From: Paenibacillus gallinarum
GTDB taxonomy: Bacteria; Bacillota; Bacilli; Paenibacillales; Paenibacillaceae
Length of the DNA: 64,000 bases
Assembly (NCBI RefSeq): GCF_014836635.1
Contig: NZ_JACSQL010000001.1
Location: forward strand, 965,881 to 1,029,880
Direction of reading: 5' to 3'
Part shown: positions 46,801 to 54,477 of the stretch, one piece after another
How the letters are laid out: every line of letters starts with the position of its first letter
Position numbering within the stretch: the stretch's first letter is position 1
Notes under the pieces: generated by a model
The model's database searches: none
Told to the model about the DNA's origin: nothing
The model's input: the letters and a program-made list of their open reading frames with translations, nothing else
Program-made: the position numbers and the translations under genes

Positions 46801-47638
46801 TCGTGGAAATTACGCTAGCGACGCCAATTATATTGCTGAGCAAAAAGCAGGGAATTTTACTTATGAAGCAGATATGATGCTTGGGAAAACGGGTGGAGCA
46901 GGGTCGATTTTGTTCCGGGCAAGTGAGGACGGACGAAGTGGATATTATTTGAATATGGACCCGAATATGAAATCAATTCGTTTGTTTTATAAGATTGATG
47001 GCCGTTTTGAAGACCGTCAGGTGTTAGCCGAAGTTCCAAGTTTTATTCAGCCTGGTCAAACCTATAAAGTGAAAATTGAAGCGAACGGACCGCATATAGT
47101 AGTACATGTGGACGGACAGAAAGTAATAGATCTTATGGACGGTGCGTTTGCGGAAGGTCACTTTGGGCTTAATGTATTTGGGGGATATGCATCATATCAG
47201 AACGTGAATGTAAGCGGAGAAGAACCTGCGAACTTAATGACATCTAGCCTCGTTAATAGGGTGAGTAAGAAATCAATCTATACCGCAAACCTAGCAAATG
47301 GGGAAGTTGTTTCTTTGACTGACACGGCAGCTGATGATCAGAAGTGGGTGTTTGTGCCAACAGGTGATGAAGTGGGTTCCTATTCCATTCGTACAACGGC
47401 CGGCCAGGCCCTTGATCTAGACACGGGACAAAATAAAATTCAATTGTATCATTATCTTGGCTACAATAATCAGCGCTGGCTTCTTCACAAGAATGATGAT
47501 GGAACGGTTAATATTACTTCTGTTTATCATCAGAAAGCACTCGAAGTATCGGAAGATGATGCGACGCTCCTTTTAAATGATCTTGATCCAACCCTTGTTC
47601 GACAAAAATGGGTGATTTCGAACTATATAGGAAGATGA
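43826..47638 (+). CDS. Large secreted multidomain GH32 fructanase
   Basis: 1270 residues. A signal peptide is followed by two LamG/DUF1080-like beta-sandwich modules (~50-220 and ~235-385), each ending in a similar G(N/K)(L/V)G(L/I)(H/V)V..G.A(L/Y)FQ(N/D) pattern. GH32 follows, with SDPNG (D406), FRDPK (D534) and ECPDL (E585), then its beta-sandwich (~700-870), a bacterial Ig-like Big_2 domain (~885-965), a third LamG-like module (~970-1130) and a ricin-type trefoil end (NNQRWLLHKNDDGT; RQKWVIS). It probably cuts levan or inulin outside the cell. The substrate cannot be fixed from sequence. An AAAGAGGTAAAGG site precedes the ATG. Confidence 0.88.
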   Translation: MKNKSKSTLCFLMASGLFMTSTGVYVANPGTGWAALANQAASKQVKESVSIIESVNKSNTNLTGWKLKGRGKLEDTSEGILLTSEPKENVMAISETVSEDFIYEADVMVKDMKADATLLFRSNDDGWGSYMLQIVPNAGMIRLRDASSGEGKLKEERRISVKAGEIYHLKVKAEGSSLKVYWGDQYKPVIDIQDRTYSSGKLGLHVWDGSALFQNILVSDLKGNLGTVNVHKGQWQPDIRGKKGTVINQSKARQVYDKQVVDFVYEGNISLSPDSAAALSFRSSADGTSGYEATLVKEADQVQVRLTKANGTTIANSQRTYPSQEGAKHHVEIKAKGNRIQVFVDGYTPAAIDVTDKTYTKGNVGIVVKQGIAYFQDTYVTEASSYYTEKYRPQYHYTPIRGSASDPNGLVYYEGEYHLFHQDGGTWAHSVSKDMLNWKRLPIALPWNDNGHVWSGSAVADLTNASGLFGDSGGKGLVAYYTSYNPDGPNGNQRIGLAYSKDGGRTWEYSKDRPIVIDNPGKKGEDPGGWDFRDPKVIRDDENNRWVMVVSGGDHIRFFTSTNLLDWTLTDSWGFGDYVRGGVWECPDLLQLPVDGTSQNKWVLMISTGANPKTGGSDAEYFVGTLTADGKFVNDNPEGKVLKTDFGKEFYASMSFSNMPDHRNVMMAWMTNWDYPFAFPTTNWKGELSIPREVSLVTTKDGIRLAQNPIKELGSLRSSLYSVTNKDISPSSQNLLKGVASGAYEIEAEIEIPENGKVTEFGFNVRESGNQKTVVAYKPGENKMFVDRSASGVTDFSSLFSTLHEAPMQPENQRVKIRILVDESSVEVFGNGGKVVFSDVILPDPASRGMSFYTKGDNVKVVSLKVNQLGSVWNQDSNSTTKIMMDTSDRELSKGESDTLLAMVENGPGNGAQPVKWISSNENVVEINVVDKSNANIVAKKEGESVITVSTPNGKATASVLVKVSGGEFYTNLSGWKKDLSAASWVVSENGIRGNYASDANYIAEQKAGNFTYEADMMLGKTGGAGSILFRASEDGRSGYYLNMDPNMKSIRLFYKIDGRFEDRQVLAEVPSFIQPGQTYKVKIEANGPHIVVHVDGQKVIDLMDGAFAEGHFGLNVFGGYASYQNVNVSGEEPANLMTSSLVNRVSKKSIYTANLANGEVVSLTDTAADDQKWVFVPTGDEVGSYSIRTTAGQALDLDTGQNKIQLYHYLGYNNQRWLLHKNDDGTVNITSVYHQKALEVSEDDATLLLNDLDPTLVRQKWVISNYIGR

Positions 47639-47648
47639 AAGTGAGGAG

Positions 47649-47683
47649 GAGTTGCTACTTATGGCGGCTCTTTTTCTTTTTAT
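47649..47683 (+). terminator. Rho-independent terminator
   Basis: GAGTTGCT pairs (three G-U pairs) with GGCGGCTC and is followed by TTTTTCTTTTT. Confidence 0.65.
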
Positions 47684-47728
47684 TCAGAAACGAGTGAGAT
47701 GATAAAATCAATTTTCCTAATTACAATA

Positions 47729-47798
47729 GAAGGGATTGTCACTATATTACCGAAATAACTTGAGAAGGGATTGTCACTATATTACCGAAATAACTTGG
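47729..47798 (+). repeat. Tandem 35-bp direct repeat
   Basis: Two head-to-tail copies (47729-47763 and 47764-47798) differ at one base (the last). Each contains ATTACCGAAATAACTT. In the second copy, ATTACC can pair with the following GGTAAT. The repeat lies in the 5' region of the ASCH-like gene. It may be a recent duplication with an effect on its expression. Confidence 0.85.
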
Positions 47799-47814
47799 TA
47801 ATAGAACGAAAGGG

Positions 47815-48294
47815 ATGAATGAGAACATGCATGAACAGTTGCTCCTTTCACTTGATTTACCACAGAGAACCATTGTTTTAAGTCTACAGCCCGGTCCCTA
47901 CGAGGAAATACGAAGTGGCCAAAAGAAGATAGAATTTCGCCGAAGATTTATAAATGAACCCGTAGGCGCCTTTATTTATGTCTCATCGCCTATCAAACAA
48001 ATAAAAGCCTTTATCGAGTTTGGTAAGCCGGATCACGAGGAAATATCTACATTGGTATCTATTTCAGAAAAAATGAATCCAGGGACCGGAGAGAGTTTGA
48101 AGGAGTATTTTAAGGGACTGAATTCTGGGTATGCTATCCCGATCCTTTCTTTTACGGAATTCTCACCTTTATCATTAGAGTTACTAAAGGGAGGATATCA
48201 TTTTACACCGCCTCAATCGTATATGAATCTGTCTGCCAATCCGCTTTTAGAAAAAGCCTTATTTCAAAAAATAAAGGGAATGAAATTAAAATAG
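47815..48294 (+). CDS. ASCH/PUA-like domain protein
   Basis: 159 residues. YEEIRSGQKKIEFRRRFINE near residue 29 matches the ASCH-domain pattern (a small RNA-binding or base-recognition fold). The remainder looks like one globular domain. The start is uncertain: ATG 47815 lies directly after AAAGGG, and ATG 47827 is an alternative. Function unknown. Followed by a strong terminator. Confidence 0.65.
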   Translation: MNENMHEQLLLSLDLPQRTIVLSLQPGPYEEIRSGQKKIEFRRRFINEPVGAFIYVSSPIKQIKAFIEFGKPDHEEISTLVSISEKMNPGTGESLKEYFKGLNSGYAIPILSFTEFSPLSLELLKGGYHFTPPQSYMNLSANPLLEKALFQKIKGMKLK

Positions 48295-48340
48295 AAGGGC
48301 TGAAGATGAAAATTCTTCAGCCCTTCTTCTTTTCTTTGTT
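48293..48340 (+). terminator. Rho-independent terminator
   Basis: AGAAGGGCTGAAGA pairs perfectly with TCTTCAGCCCTTCT and is followed by TCTTTTCTTT. Confidence 0.9.
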
Positions 48341-48728
48341 ATTATTTTGTTATTTTGTTATTATCAATATTTATTGTGTTTTGTTAAATGTATGAATCAT
48401 CAATTTGTTGAATTATTTTCAAAAAAAGATAGGAAATCGGCTAATCATGCTTTATAATCAGTGTTAATAACATTGCCTCTTCTATGTAACTGTATGAAAC
48501 ATAGGATAACAATATATAATAATTATTTTTAATTGTTATTTTTATAGATAACAAGCATCGGTTTTGTTATGATTGCTGATTTGTTTGTTTTAGTTAAACC
48601 TGTAATCGGTAAAATAAGTACCTAATGCAGTTAGTTTTGAGAGGAGGTGTTGCGGTATTAATTGAAAGCGCTTCATGACAATACTTGAAAGTAGGCTGAT
48701 TCATCCAATCGTACTCAGGAGGGAATGT
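48341..48728 (+). promoter_or_regulatory. Regulatory region with a dense array of ATAACAA half-sites before the mannanase gene
   Basis: No gene is seen. ATTTTGTTAT occurs at 48344-48353 and overlapping at 48352-48361. TTTTGTTAT occurs at 48562-48570. ATAACAA occurs near 48506 and 48547, and TTGTTAT at 48533. The LacI-like site TGAAAGCGCTTCA lies at 48663-48675. These match sites in the first mannan block. Confidence 0.55.
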
Positions 48729-50159
48729 ATGAAACGAAAACCTTTAGTTCTTTTCCTTGTGTTGTCCATGATGATCGTATTGGTTCCGGCTAATGAATCT
48801 AAACTTACAGCAGCACCCATTATTTATGAAGCAGAAGATGCGGTTTTATCTGGTGTTGAAGTCTTAACCGAAATCGAGGGGTATTCTGGTACTGGATATG
48901 TAGGTGGTTTTGATCTAGCTGAAGATAAACTAACATTTGAAGTTTCTGTTCCAGAGACGGCTCTATATACTCTCGAGATCGGATACGCTTCTCCTTATGG
49001 TGATAAGAACACGTCACTCATAATTAATGATAAACCACAAGGTGAAGTGACACTAAGACAAACCTCAGAATTCACTCAAGTTCAGGCAGGTAAAATCCTT
49101 CTGCAAGAAGGAACAAACCATATTAGCTTTCTATCGAATTGGGGATGGTATTTTATCGATAACATTCGGTTAGAAAAAGCATCTAGTCCACCGCCGCATA
49201 ACATTAATAAAGAACTTGTTAATTCAAAGGCTTCTAAAGAAGCCAAGGCACTCTATAACTACTTGAAATTTGAATATGGAAATCATATTTTATCAGGCCA
49301 ACAAAATTTAGCGGACGCGAATTGGATTGCAAAAAATATCGGTAAGAAACCTGCCGTTTTAGGGCTTGACCTCATGGATTATTCACCTTCTCGCGTAGAA
49401 AGAGGGACGACTTCATCTGATGTTGAGCATGCCATTCAGTGGGATAAAGAGGGCGGAATTGTTACTTTTGCCTGGCACTGGAACGCGCCTAAAGATTTGA
49501 TTGATGAACCGGGAAAAGAATGGTGGAGAGGTTTCTATACGGATGCCACTACTTTTGATCTCGAAAATGCCTTAGCTAACAAAAACTCAGAAGATTACAA
49601 GCTTTTAATTCGGGATATGGATGTTATTGCCAAGGAATTGAAACGACTTGAGAAAGCGAAAGTACCTGTTCTTTGGAGACCGCTGCATGAAGCAGAAGGC
49701 GGCTGGTTCTGGTGGGGAGCTAAAGGCCCTGAGCCTGCTAAAGAACTGTACCGGATTATGTATGATCGTTTTACAAAAGTACACAAATTGAGCAATCTCA
49801 TTTGGGTGTGGAACTCGGAAAATCCAGAATGGTATCCCGGCGATGAGTATGTCGATATTGTAAGTGTTGATAGTTATCCGGCCGCAGGAGATTATGGTCC
49901 GGTCAGTAACCGGTATGAAAATCTCAAGACTCTTGTTGGTGACCGCAAGCTGGTTGCACTGACGGAGAATGGACCTATTCCCGATCCAGATTTACTACAG
50001 ATTTATCGGGCAGATTGGAGCTGGTTTGTCACTTGGAACGGGAACTTTATCAACGATGGTTTGCAGAATGAACGGGAACATCTTGTGAAGGTATATGAGA
50101 GTCCTTACGTGATAACGCTCGATGAACTTCCTGATTGGAAAAAGAAATTCAAAAAATAA
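48729..50159 (+). CDS. Secreted beta-mannanase, CBM-GH26
   Basis: 476 residues. The signal peptide is MKRKPLVLFLVLSMMIVLVP... . A CBM6/35-like domain (~30-155, YEAEDAVLSGVEVLTEIEGY) precedes GH26. RPLHEAEGGWFWWG holds the proposed acid/base E321 and ALTENGP the proposed nucleophile E413. It cleaves beta-1,4-mannan outside the cell and so feeds the transporters at 18.6-31.6 kb. AGGAGGG lies 5 bp before the ATG at 48729, so a longer in-frame start at 48675 was rejected. Confidence 0.92.
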   Translation: MKRKPLVLFLVLSMMIVLVPANESKLTAAPIIYEAEDAVLSGVEVLTEIEGYSGTGYVGGFDLAEDKLTFEVSVPETALYTLEIGYASPYGDKNTSLIINDKPQGEVTLRQTSEFTQVQAGKILLQEGTNHISFLSNWGWYFIDNIRLEKASSPPPHNINKELVNSKASKEAKALYNYLKFEYGNHILSGQQNLADANWIAKNIGKKPAVLGLDLMDYSPSRVERGTTSSDVEHAIQWDKEGGIVTFAWHWNAPKDLIDEPGKEWWRGFYTDATTFDLENALANKNSEDYKLLIRDMDVIAKELKRLEKAKVPVLWRPLHEAEGGWFWWGAKGPEPAKELYRIMYDRFTKVHKLSNLIWVWNSENPEWYPGDEYVDIVSVDSYPAAGDYGPVSNRYENLKTLVGDRKLVALTENGPIPDPDLLQIYRADWSWFVTWNGNFINDGLQNEREHLVKVYESPYVITLDELPDWKKKFKK

Positions 50160-50229
50160 CGAAAGTCTAGGAGCAGACCAAGTTGTTGGTTTGAAGACTA
50201 TGGATCTTTCCTCTGGAAAAAAGAAGTCT

Positions 50230-50267
50230 GATGCTAATGGGATAGTATCCTGCTTTCCCTTAGCATC
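50230..50267 (+). other. Intercistronic stem-loop
   Basis: GATGCTAATGGGA pairs with TCCCTTAGCATC (one bulge). It has no T run. It lies between the mannanase and alpha-galactosidase genes. Confidence 0.5.
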
Positions 50268-50310
50268 ACTCATTTAAACAATACGAGATTTTTGAGAGGA
50301 GCAAGAAAAA

Positions 50311-52461
50311 ATGCCGATTTACATAGAGAAAGAATCATTACGTTTCCATTTACAAGGGAAAACAACAAGCTATCTTATGCAAGTAGTCGATGGTTATTTG
50401 GTCCATTTATATTGGGGAAAGAAAATAAGACATGAGCAGGATTTAAGTCATGTACCAGGCGTGCCGAATCACCAAAATCTAGACCTCATTCCACAGGAAT
50501 ATCCGCAGTACGGAAGCGGGGATTTCAGGGAACCTGCTTATCAAGTTCAGTTAGCGGATGGAACACGGATTACAGAACTTGTCTATTCTTCCTATGAGAT
50601 CACAGAAGGGAAACCTACACTGGGTGGTCTTCCTGCCGTATATACCGAATCTAATGAAGAAGCCCAGACACTTACGATTGAACTTAAGGATCTTTACACG
50701 GGGTTATCCGTTTATGTGAGCTACAGCGTTTTTCATCATATGGATTCCATTATTCGATCGGTTCGATATGAACATAAAGGGAAAGACAAGCTGCGTCTGC
50801 TTCGTGCGCTCAGCATGAGCGTAGATATGAATGTATCAGAATATGATTTTGTTTATCTAAGCGGTGCGTGGGCTAGAGAAGCAAATATCGTTAAACGCCC
50901 TCTTGGCCCAGGAAGTACACGGATTGAAAGCAAACGAGGTATGAGCAGTCATCAACTGAATCCTTTCATGGCACTTGCCAGCAAAGGGACTAATGAAACT
51001 GTAGGAGAAGTTTATGGTTTTAGTATGGTTTATAGCGGTAATTTCATGGGATCAGCGGAAGTAGACCCTCATCGAAAAGTCAGAATTCAAATGGGAATCA
51101 ATCCGTTTGATTTTGATTGGCTGCTTTCACCAGGTGAATCTTTCCAGACCCCAGAAGTGGTTATGGTTTATTCTTCCGAAGGGTATGGGGGGATGTCAAG
51201 AACGTACCACAAGCTTTACCGAACTAGACTTGCCAGAGGCAAGTATCGTGATAAAGAACGTCCGATCCTCGTGAATAACTGGGAAGCAACGTATTTTAAC
51301 TTTACTGCTGACAAGATTGAAGATATTGCCAAAGCGGGGGCAGATCTCGGGATTGAACTATTTGTTCTGGATGATGGCTGGTTTGGCAAACGGAATGATG
51401 ATACGACTTCACTTGGAGATTGGACCGTAGATCGAAACAAACTTCCGAATGGATTAACGGATTTAGCTGAGAAAATTAATCAGAAAGGACTTCAGTTTGG
51501 ACTATGGGTGGAGCCAGAGATGGTATCTCCAGACAGTGATTTATATCGAAGTCATCCGGACTGGTGTCTCCATGCGGAAGGGAGAAGAAGAACACTTGCC
51601 AGAACGCAGCTCGTTCTCGATCTGTCACGGCCTGAGGTGAGGGATTATCTTTATCAGGCACTAAGCGATATTTTTGAAAGTGTACCGATCTCCTATATCA
51701 AATGGGATATGAACCGTGGACTATCTGAGATCGCATCAGCAGCAGCATCTCCAGAACATCAGGGTGAAATTGCTCATAGGTATGTACTCGGATTGTATGA
51801 TCTGCTAGCAAAACTAACGACGAAGTTTCCGTACATTCTTTTTGAAAGCTGCGCAAGCGGTGGTGGTAGATTTGATCCGGGGATGCTTTACTATATGCCG
51901 CAAACATGGACAAGTGATAATACGGATGCGGTAGAAAGATTAAAAATTCAATATGGGACAAGTCTTGTATACCCTGCTAGTGCCATTGGAGCTCACGTCT
52001 CGGCTGTGCCGAATCATCAGTTAGGCAGATCTACTTTACTCTCGATGAGAGGGAATGTAGCGATGTCGGGCAATTTTGGATATGAACTGGATTTGACCAA
52101 GTTTTCAGAAGAGGAGAAAGAAGAGGTTCGAGCTCAGGTTTCACAGTACAAAAGATTTCGCAGTTTAGTTCAGCAAGGGGAACAATTCAGACTACTTAGT
52201 CCGTTTGAAGGGAATGAAGCAAGCTGGATGTTTGTTTCTGCTGATCAAAGTGAAGCGATATTGTTTTATTTTAAAGTGCTGGCGGAGCCATATGCTCTTC
52301 CGAGCCTGATCAAACTGCAAGGACTTGACCCCGAAGCTGCCTATGATATCGAAGGTACAGGCACATATGGTGGAGATCTTCTGATGAACGTTGGATTAAC
52401 GATCCCCGTTCCTCACGGTGATTTTGGAAGTCATGTGTTTTATATGAAGAAGGGGGGATAA
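50311..52461 (+). CDS. Alpha-galactosidase, GH36 family
   Basis: 716 residues, the usual GH36 length. An N-terminal beta-supersandwich is followed by the catalytic barrel: LFVLDDGWFGKRNDDTTSLG, ISYIKWDMNR (nucleophile D466) and WTSDNTDAVERLKIQ (acid/base D536). No signal peptide, so cytoplasmic. It removes alpha-1,6-galactose side chains from imported galactomanno-oligosaccharides (also raffinose-type sugars). GAGAGGAG precedes the ATG, and the next gene follows after 4 bp. Confidence 0.94.
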   Translation: MPIYIEKESLRFHLQGKTTSYLMQVVDGYLVHLYWGKKIRHEQDLSHVPGVPNHQNLDLIPQEYPQYGSGDFREPAYQVQLADGTRITELVYSSYEITEGKPTLGGLPAVYTESNEEAQTLTIELKDLYTGLSVYVSYSVFHHMDSIIRSVRYEHKGKDKLRLLRALSMSVDMNVSEYDFVYLSGAWAREANIVKRPLGPGSTRIESKRGMSSHQLNPFMALASKGTNETVGEVYGFSMVYSGNFMGSAEVDPHRKVRIQMGINPFDFDWLLSPGESFQTPEVVMVYSSEGYGGMSRTYHKLYRTRLARGKYRDKERPILVNNWEATYFNFTADKIEDIAKAGADLGIELFVLDDGWFGKRNDDTTSLGDWTVDRNKLPNGLTDLAEKINQKGLQFGLWVEPEMVSPDSDLYRSHPDWCLHAEGRRRTLARTQLVLDLSRPEVRDYLYQALSDIFESVPISYIKWDMNRGLSEIASAAASPEHQGEIAHRYVLGLYDLLAKLTTKFPYILFESCASGGGRFDPGMLYYMPQTWTSDNTDAVERLKIQYGTSLVYPASAIGAHVSAVPNHQLGRSTLLSMRGNVAMSGNFGYELDLTKFSEEEKEEVRAQVSQYKRFRSLVQQGEQFRLLSPFEGNEASWMFVSADQSEAILFYFKVLAEPYALPSLIKLQGLDPEAAYDIEGTGTYGGDLLMNVGLTIPVPHGDFGSHVFYMKKGG

Positions 52462-52465
52462 GTAT

Positions 52466-53599
52466 ATGTCGGATAATACAAATCAGCAAAATCTTATAAA
52501 GTATGTAGATGAACAAGCAACAGAAGAAACGAAATCATTATTCTCTTTTTTAATGAATATATCGGGAGATTACATGCTATTTGGTCACCAAAATGATACT
52601 ACAGAAAGGGTAGTGCAGAGTGCGCTAGGAGATTCAGATACGTATAATTCAGTAGGGGCTTATCCAGCGGTATTTGGAGTTAGTATGACAAGCGATACCA
52701 AGCGTCTTACAAGTTTAATTCAAGATTTGCATATAAAAGGCGGGATTATAACACTGGAAGATCATATGCCGAACTTTACTACGGGGAATAGTTTTTATGA
52801 TGTAACTCCTTGTGTAGCGCATATTCTTCCAGGAGGAAAAGACCATGCTAAGTTTTTGCAACGACTGGATGAGACGGCACTTGCAGCGAAAGGAGCAGTT
52901 GACTCAGAAGGGACACCTATTCCTATCATTTATCGCCCTTTTCATGAAAATTCAGGTTCTTGGTTTTGGTGGGGGGCTTCCTCAGCGACGAAGGAAGAGT
53001 TTACAAAGTTATGGCATTTCACCATTGATTACTTAAGGGATACCTGCGGTGTGCATCAATTTTTATATGCCTATTCTCCCAATGGACATTTTGCTAGTAG
53101 CGAGGAGTACCTCGATCGTTATCCTGGAGATGATTATGTTGATATCTTGGGCTTTGACGTATACGATGACAAACCGACTTATGATAGCGATTGGATGAAG
53201 AAAACAGTGAAAGATGCCGAGATCGTCGTTAGTCTTGCGACAGCGAGATCCAAAGTAGCGGCCATTACTGAAGTAGGTATGCGCTGGAATGCGGAAGATG
53301 GGCTCAAATTAGACGGTAATACGGTGCCTGACTGGTTCACTTTGCTCCATGATCATCTTATCGCAAGTGAGAAAGCAAAATACGTTGCTTATCTGATGAC
53401 GTGGAGGAATGACAACCAGGGTATGGGTAACCCGCCTGCGCATTTTTGGGTTCCGTTTCGTAACCATCCTGAATATGGTGATCATGAGATGTTATCTGAT
53501 TTCATTCGATTTTATGAGCGAGAAAACGTTATATTTGCGGACCGATTAAATAGTCTGAAGGATAAAGCAATGCACAAAAGTAGGATAAATATCACATAA
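52466..53599 (+). CDS. Intracellular GH26 beta-mannanase
   Basis: 377 residues without a signal peptide. RPFHENSGSWFWWG gives the acid/base E161 and AAITEVGMRWN the nucleophile E269. It would shorten imported mannooligosaccharides for the GH2 enzyme. It starts 4 bp after the GH36 stop, with GGGGGAT as ribosome binding site, so the two are coupled. It differs strongly from the secreted GH26. Confidence 0.92.
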   Translation: MSDNTNQQNLIKYVDEQATEETKSLFSFLMNISGDYMLFGHQNDTTERVVQSALGDSDTYNSVGAYPAVFGVSMTSDTKRLTSLIQDLHIKGGIITLEDHMPNFTTGNSFYDVTPCVAHILPGGKDHAKFLQRLDETALAAKGAVDSEGTPIPIIYRPFHENSGSWFWWGASSATKEEFTKLWHFTIDYLRDTCGVHQFLYAYSPNGHFASSEEYLDRYPGDDYVDILGFDVYDDKPTYDSDWMKKTVKDAEIVVSLATARSKVAAITEVGMRWNAEDGLKLDGNTVPDWFTLLHDHLIASEKAKYVAYLMTWRNDNQGMGNPPAHFWVPFRNHPEYGDHEMLSDFIRFYERENVIFADRLNSLKDKAMHKSRINIT

Positions 53600-53747
53600 C
53601 CATAGAAAAAAGAGGAGAAATTTGTCATTTTTGTAATCCTTATATTTAAATCCTTTACATGATATGGTAATCTTTTAAAAAGGCGGCTTCTATGCCTTAG
53701 AATTCTTACGAAAGCGATATCATTTCTAAAGTAGAGGAGATGTAACG

Positions 53748-54266
53748 ATGCCGAAAACTCCGTTATTTATCGTAACTGGTGCAAGTTGTGTTGGTAAAAC
53801 GTCTGTTATCCCTTATGTGCGTAGTCAGCTTTCAGAATTTGATGTGTTTGATATGGATTTAGAAGGAGCATTAAACCCTGAGCATGCGATCGACCACTGG
53901 TTGAAAGTTGCTTATCAGATCTCATTAAGTGATCGGGGAACTGTTTTATTTGGAACCATCACCCCCGAAGCCGTGCAAAAAAGTGAGATCAAAAATCGAT
54001 TCAGCCATATCTACTATATAAATCTGCATTGTGATGATGAAGTACGTGCAAAACGTTTACGAGAGAAAGGGGCAGAAGAGGGACAGATCCAGAAGCATGC
54101 TATTCTTGCTAACTGGTTTATTCAAAATGCAGATTCTGCTTTTACTCCGCCTATTTCAACAATCGATACTTCACAGCACTCTCCAGAACAGTGTGCGAAA
54201 TACATCCGAAAATGGGTGCTTAAATATTGGAGTTCTCGTTATCCTTTGGAAATACGTGCTAACTAG
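53748..54266 (+). CDS. P-loop nucleotide kinase-like protein
   Basis: 172 residues. The Walker A motif is GASCVGKTS (residue ~11). DMDLEG supplies a likely Walker B or substrate Asp. RLREKGAEEGQIQ resembles a lid region. Probable small-molecule or nucleotide kinase. Substrate unknown. GAGGAGATG precedes the ATG. Confidence 0.7.
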   Translation: MPKTPLFIVTGASCVGKTSVIPYVRSQLSEFDVFDMDLEGALNPEHAIDHWLKVAYQISLSDRGTVLFGTITPEAVQKSEIKNRFSHIYYINLHCDDEVRAKRLREKGAEEGQIQKHAILANWFIQNADSAFTPPISTIDTSQHSPEQCAKYIRKWVLKYWSSRYPLEIRAN

Positions 54267-54282
54267 TCAAGAAAATCAATCC

Positions 54283-54315
54283 CAAACGATAGCTAATAGC
54301 TATCGTTTGTTTCAT
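54283..54315 (+). terminator. Rho-independent terminator
   Basis: CAAACGATAGCTA pairs with TAGCTATCGTTTG in a nearly loopless palindrome and is followed by TTTC. Confidence 0.7.
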
Positions 54316-54477
54316 TGCATAAATATAATCGATATTGCTATATCTTCTATAGCCTCGCAGGTGAAAAAGGAATATAATGAATAATTATCAACAATTTATG
54401 AATCGTGAATCTTTTTATATCGTCTTCCTTGTTCTCAACCATGTTAGTGCTTAAATTCCATAAATGTGAGGTTGATT

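Noticed and set aside
47729..47798. CRISPR-like array
   Set aside because: Only two copies, directly abutting with no spacer. No cas genes nearby.
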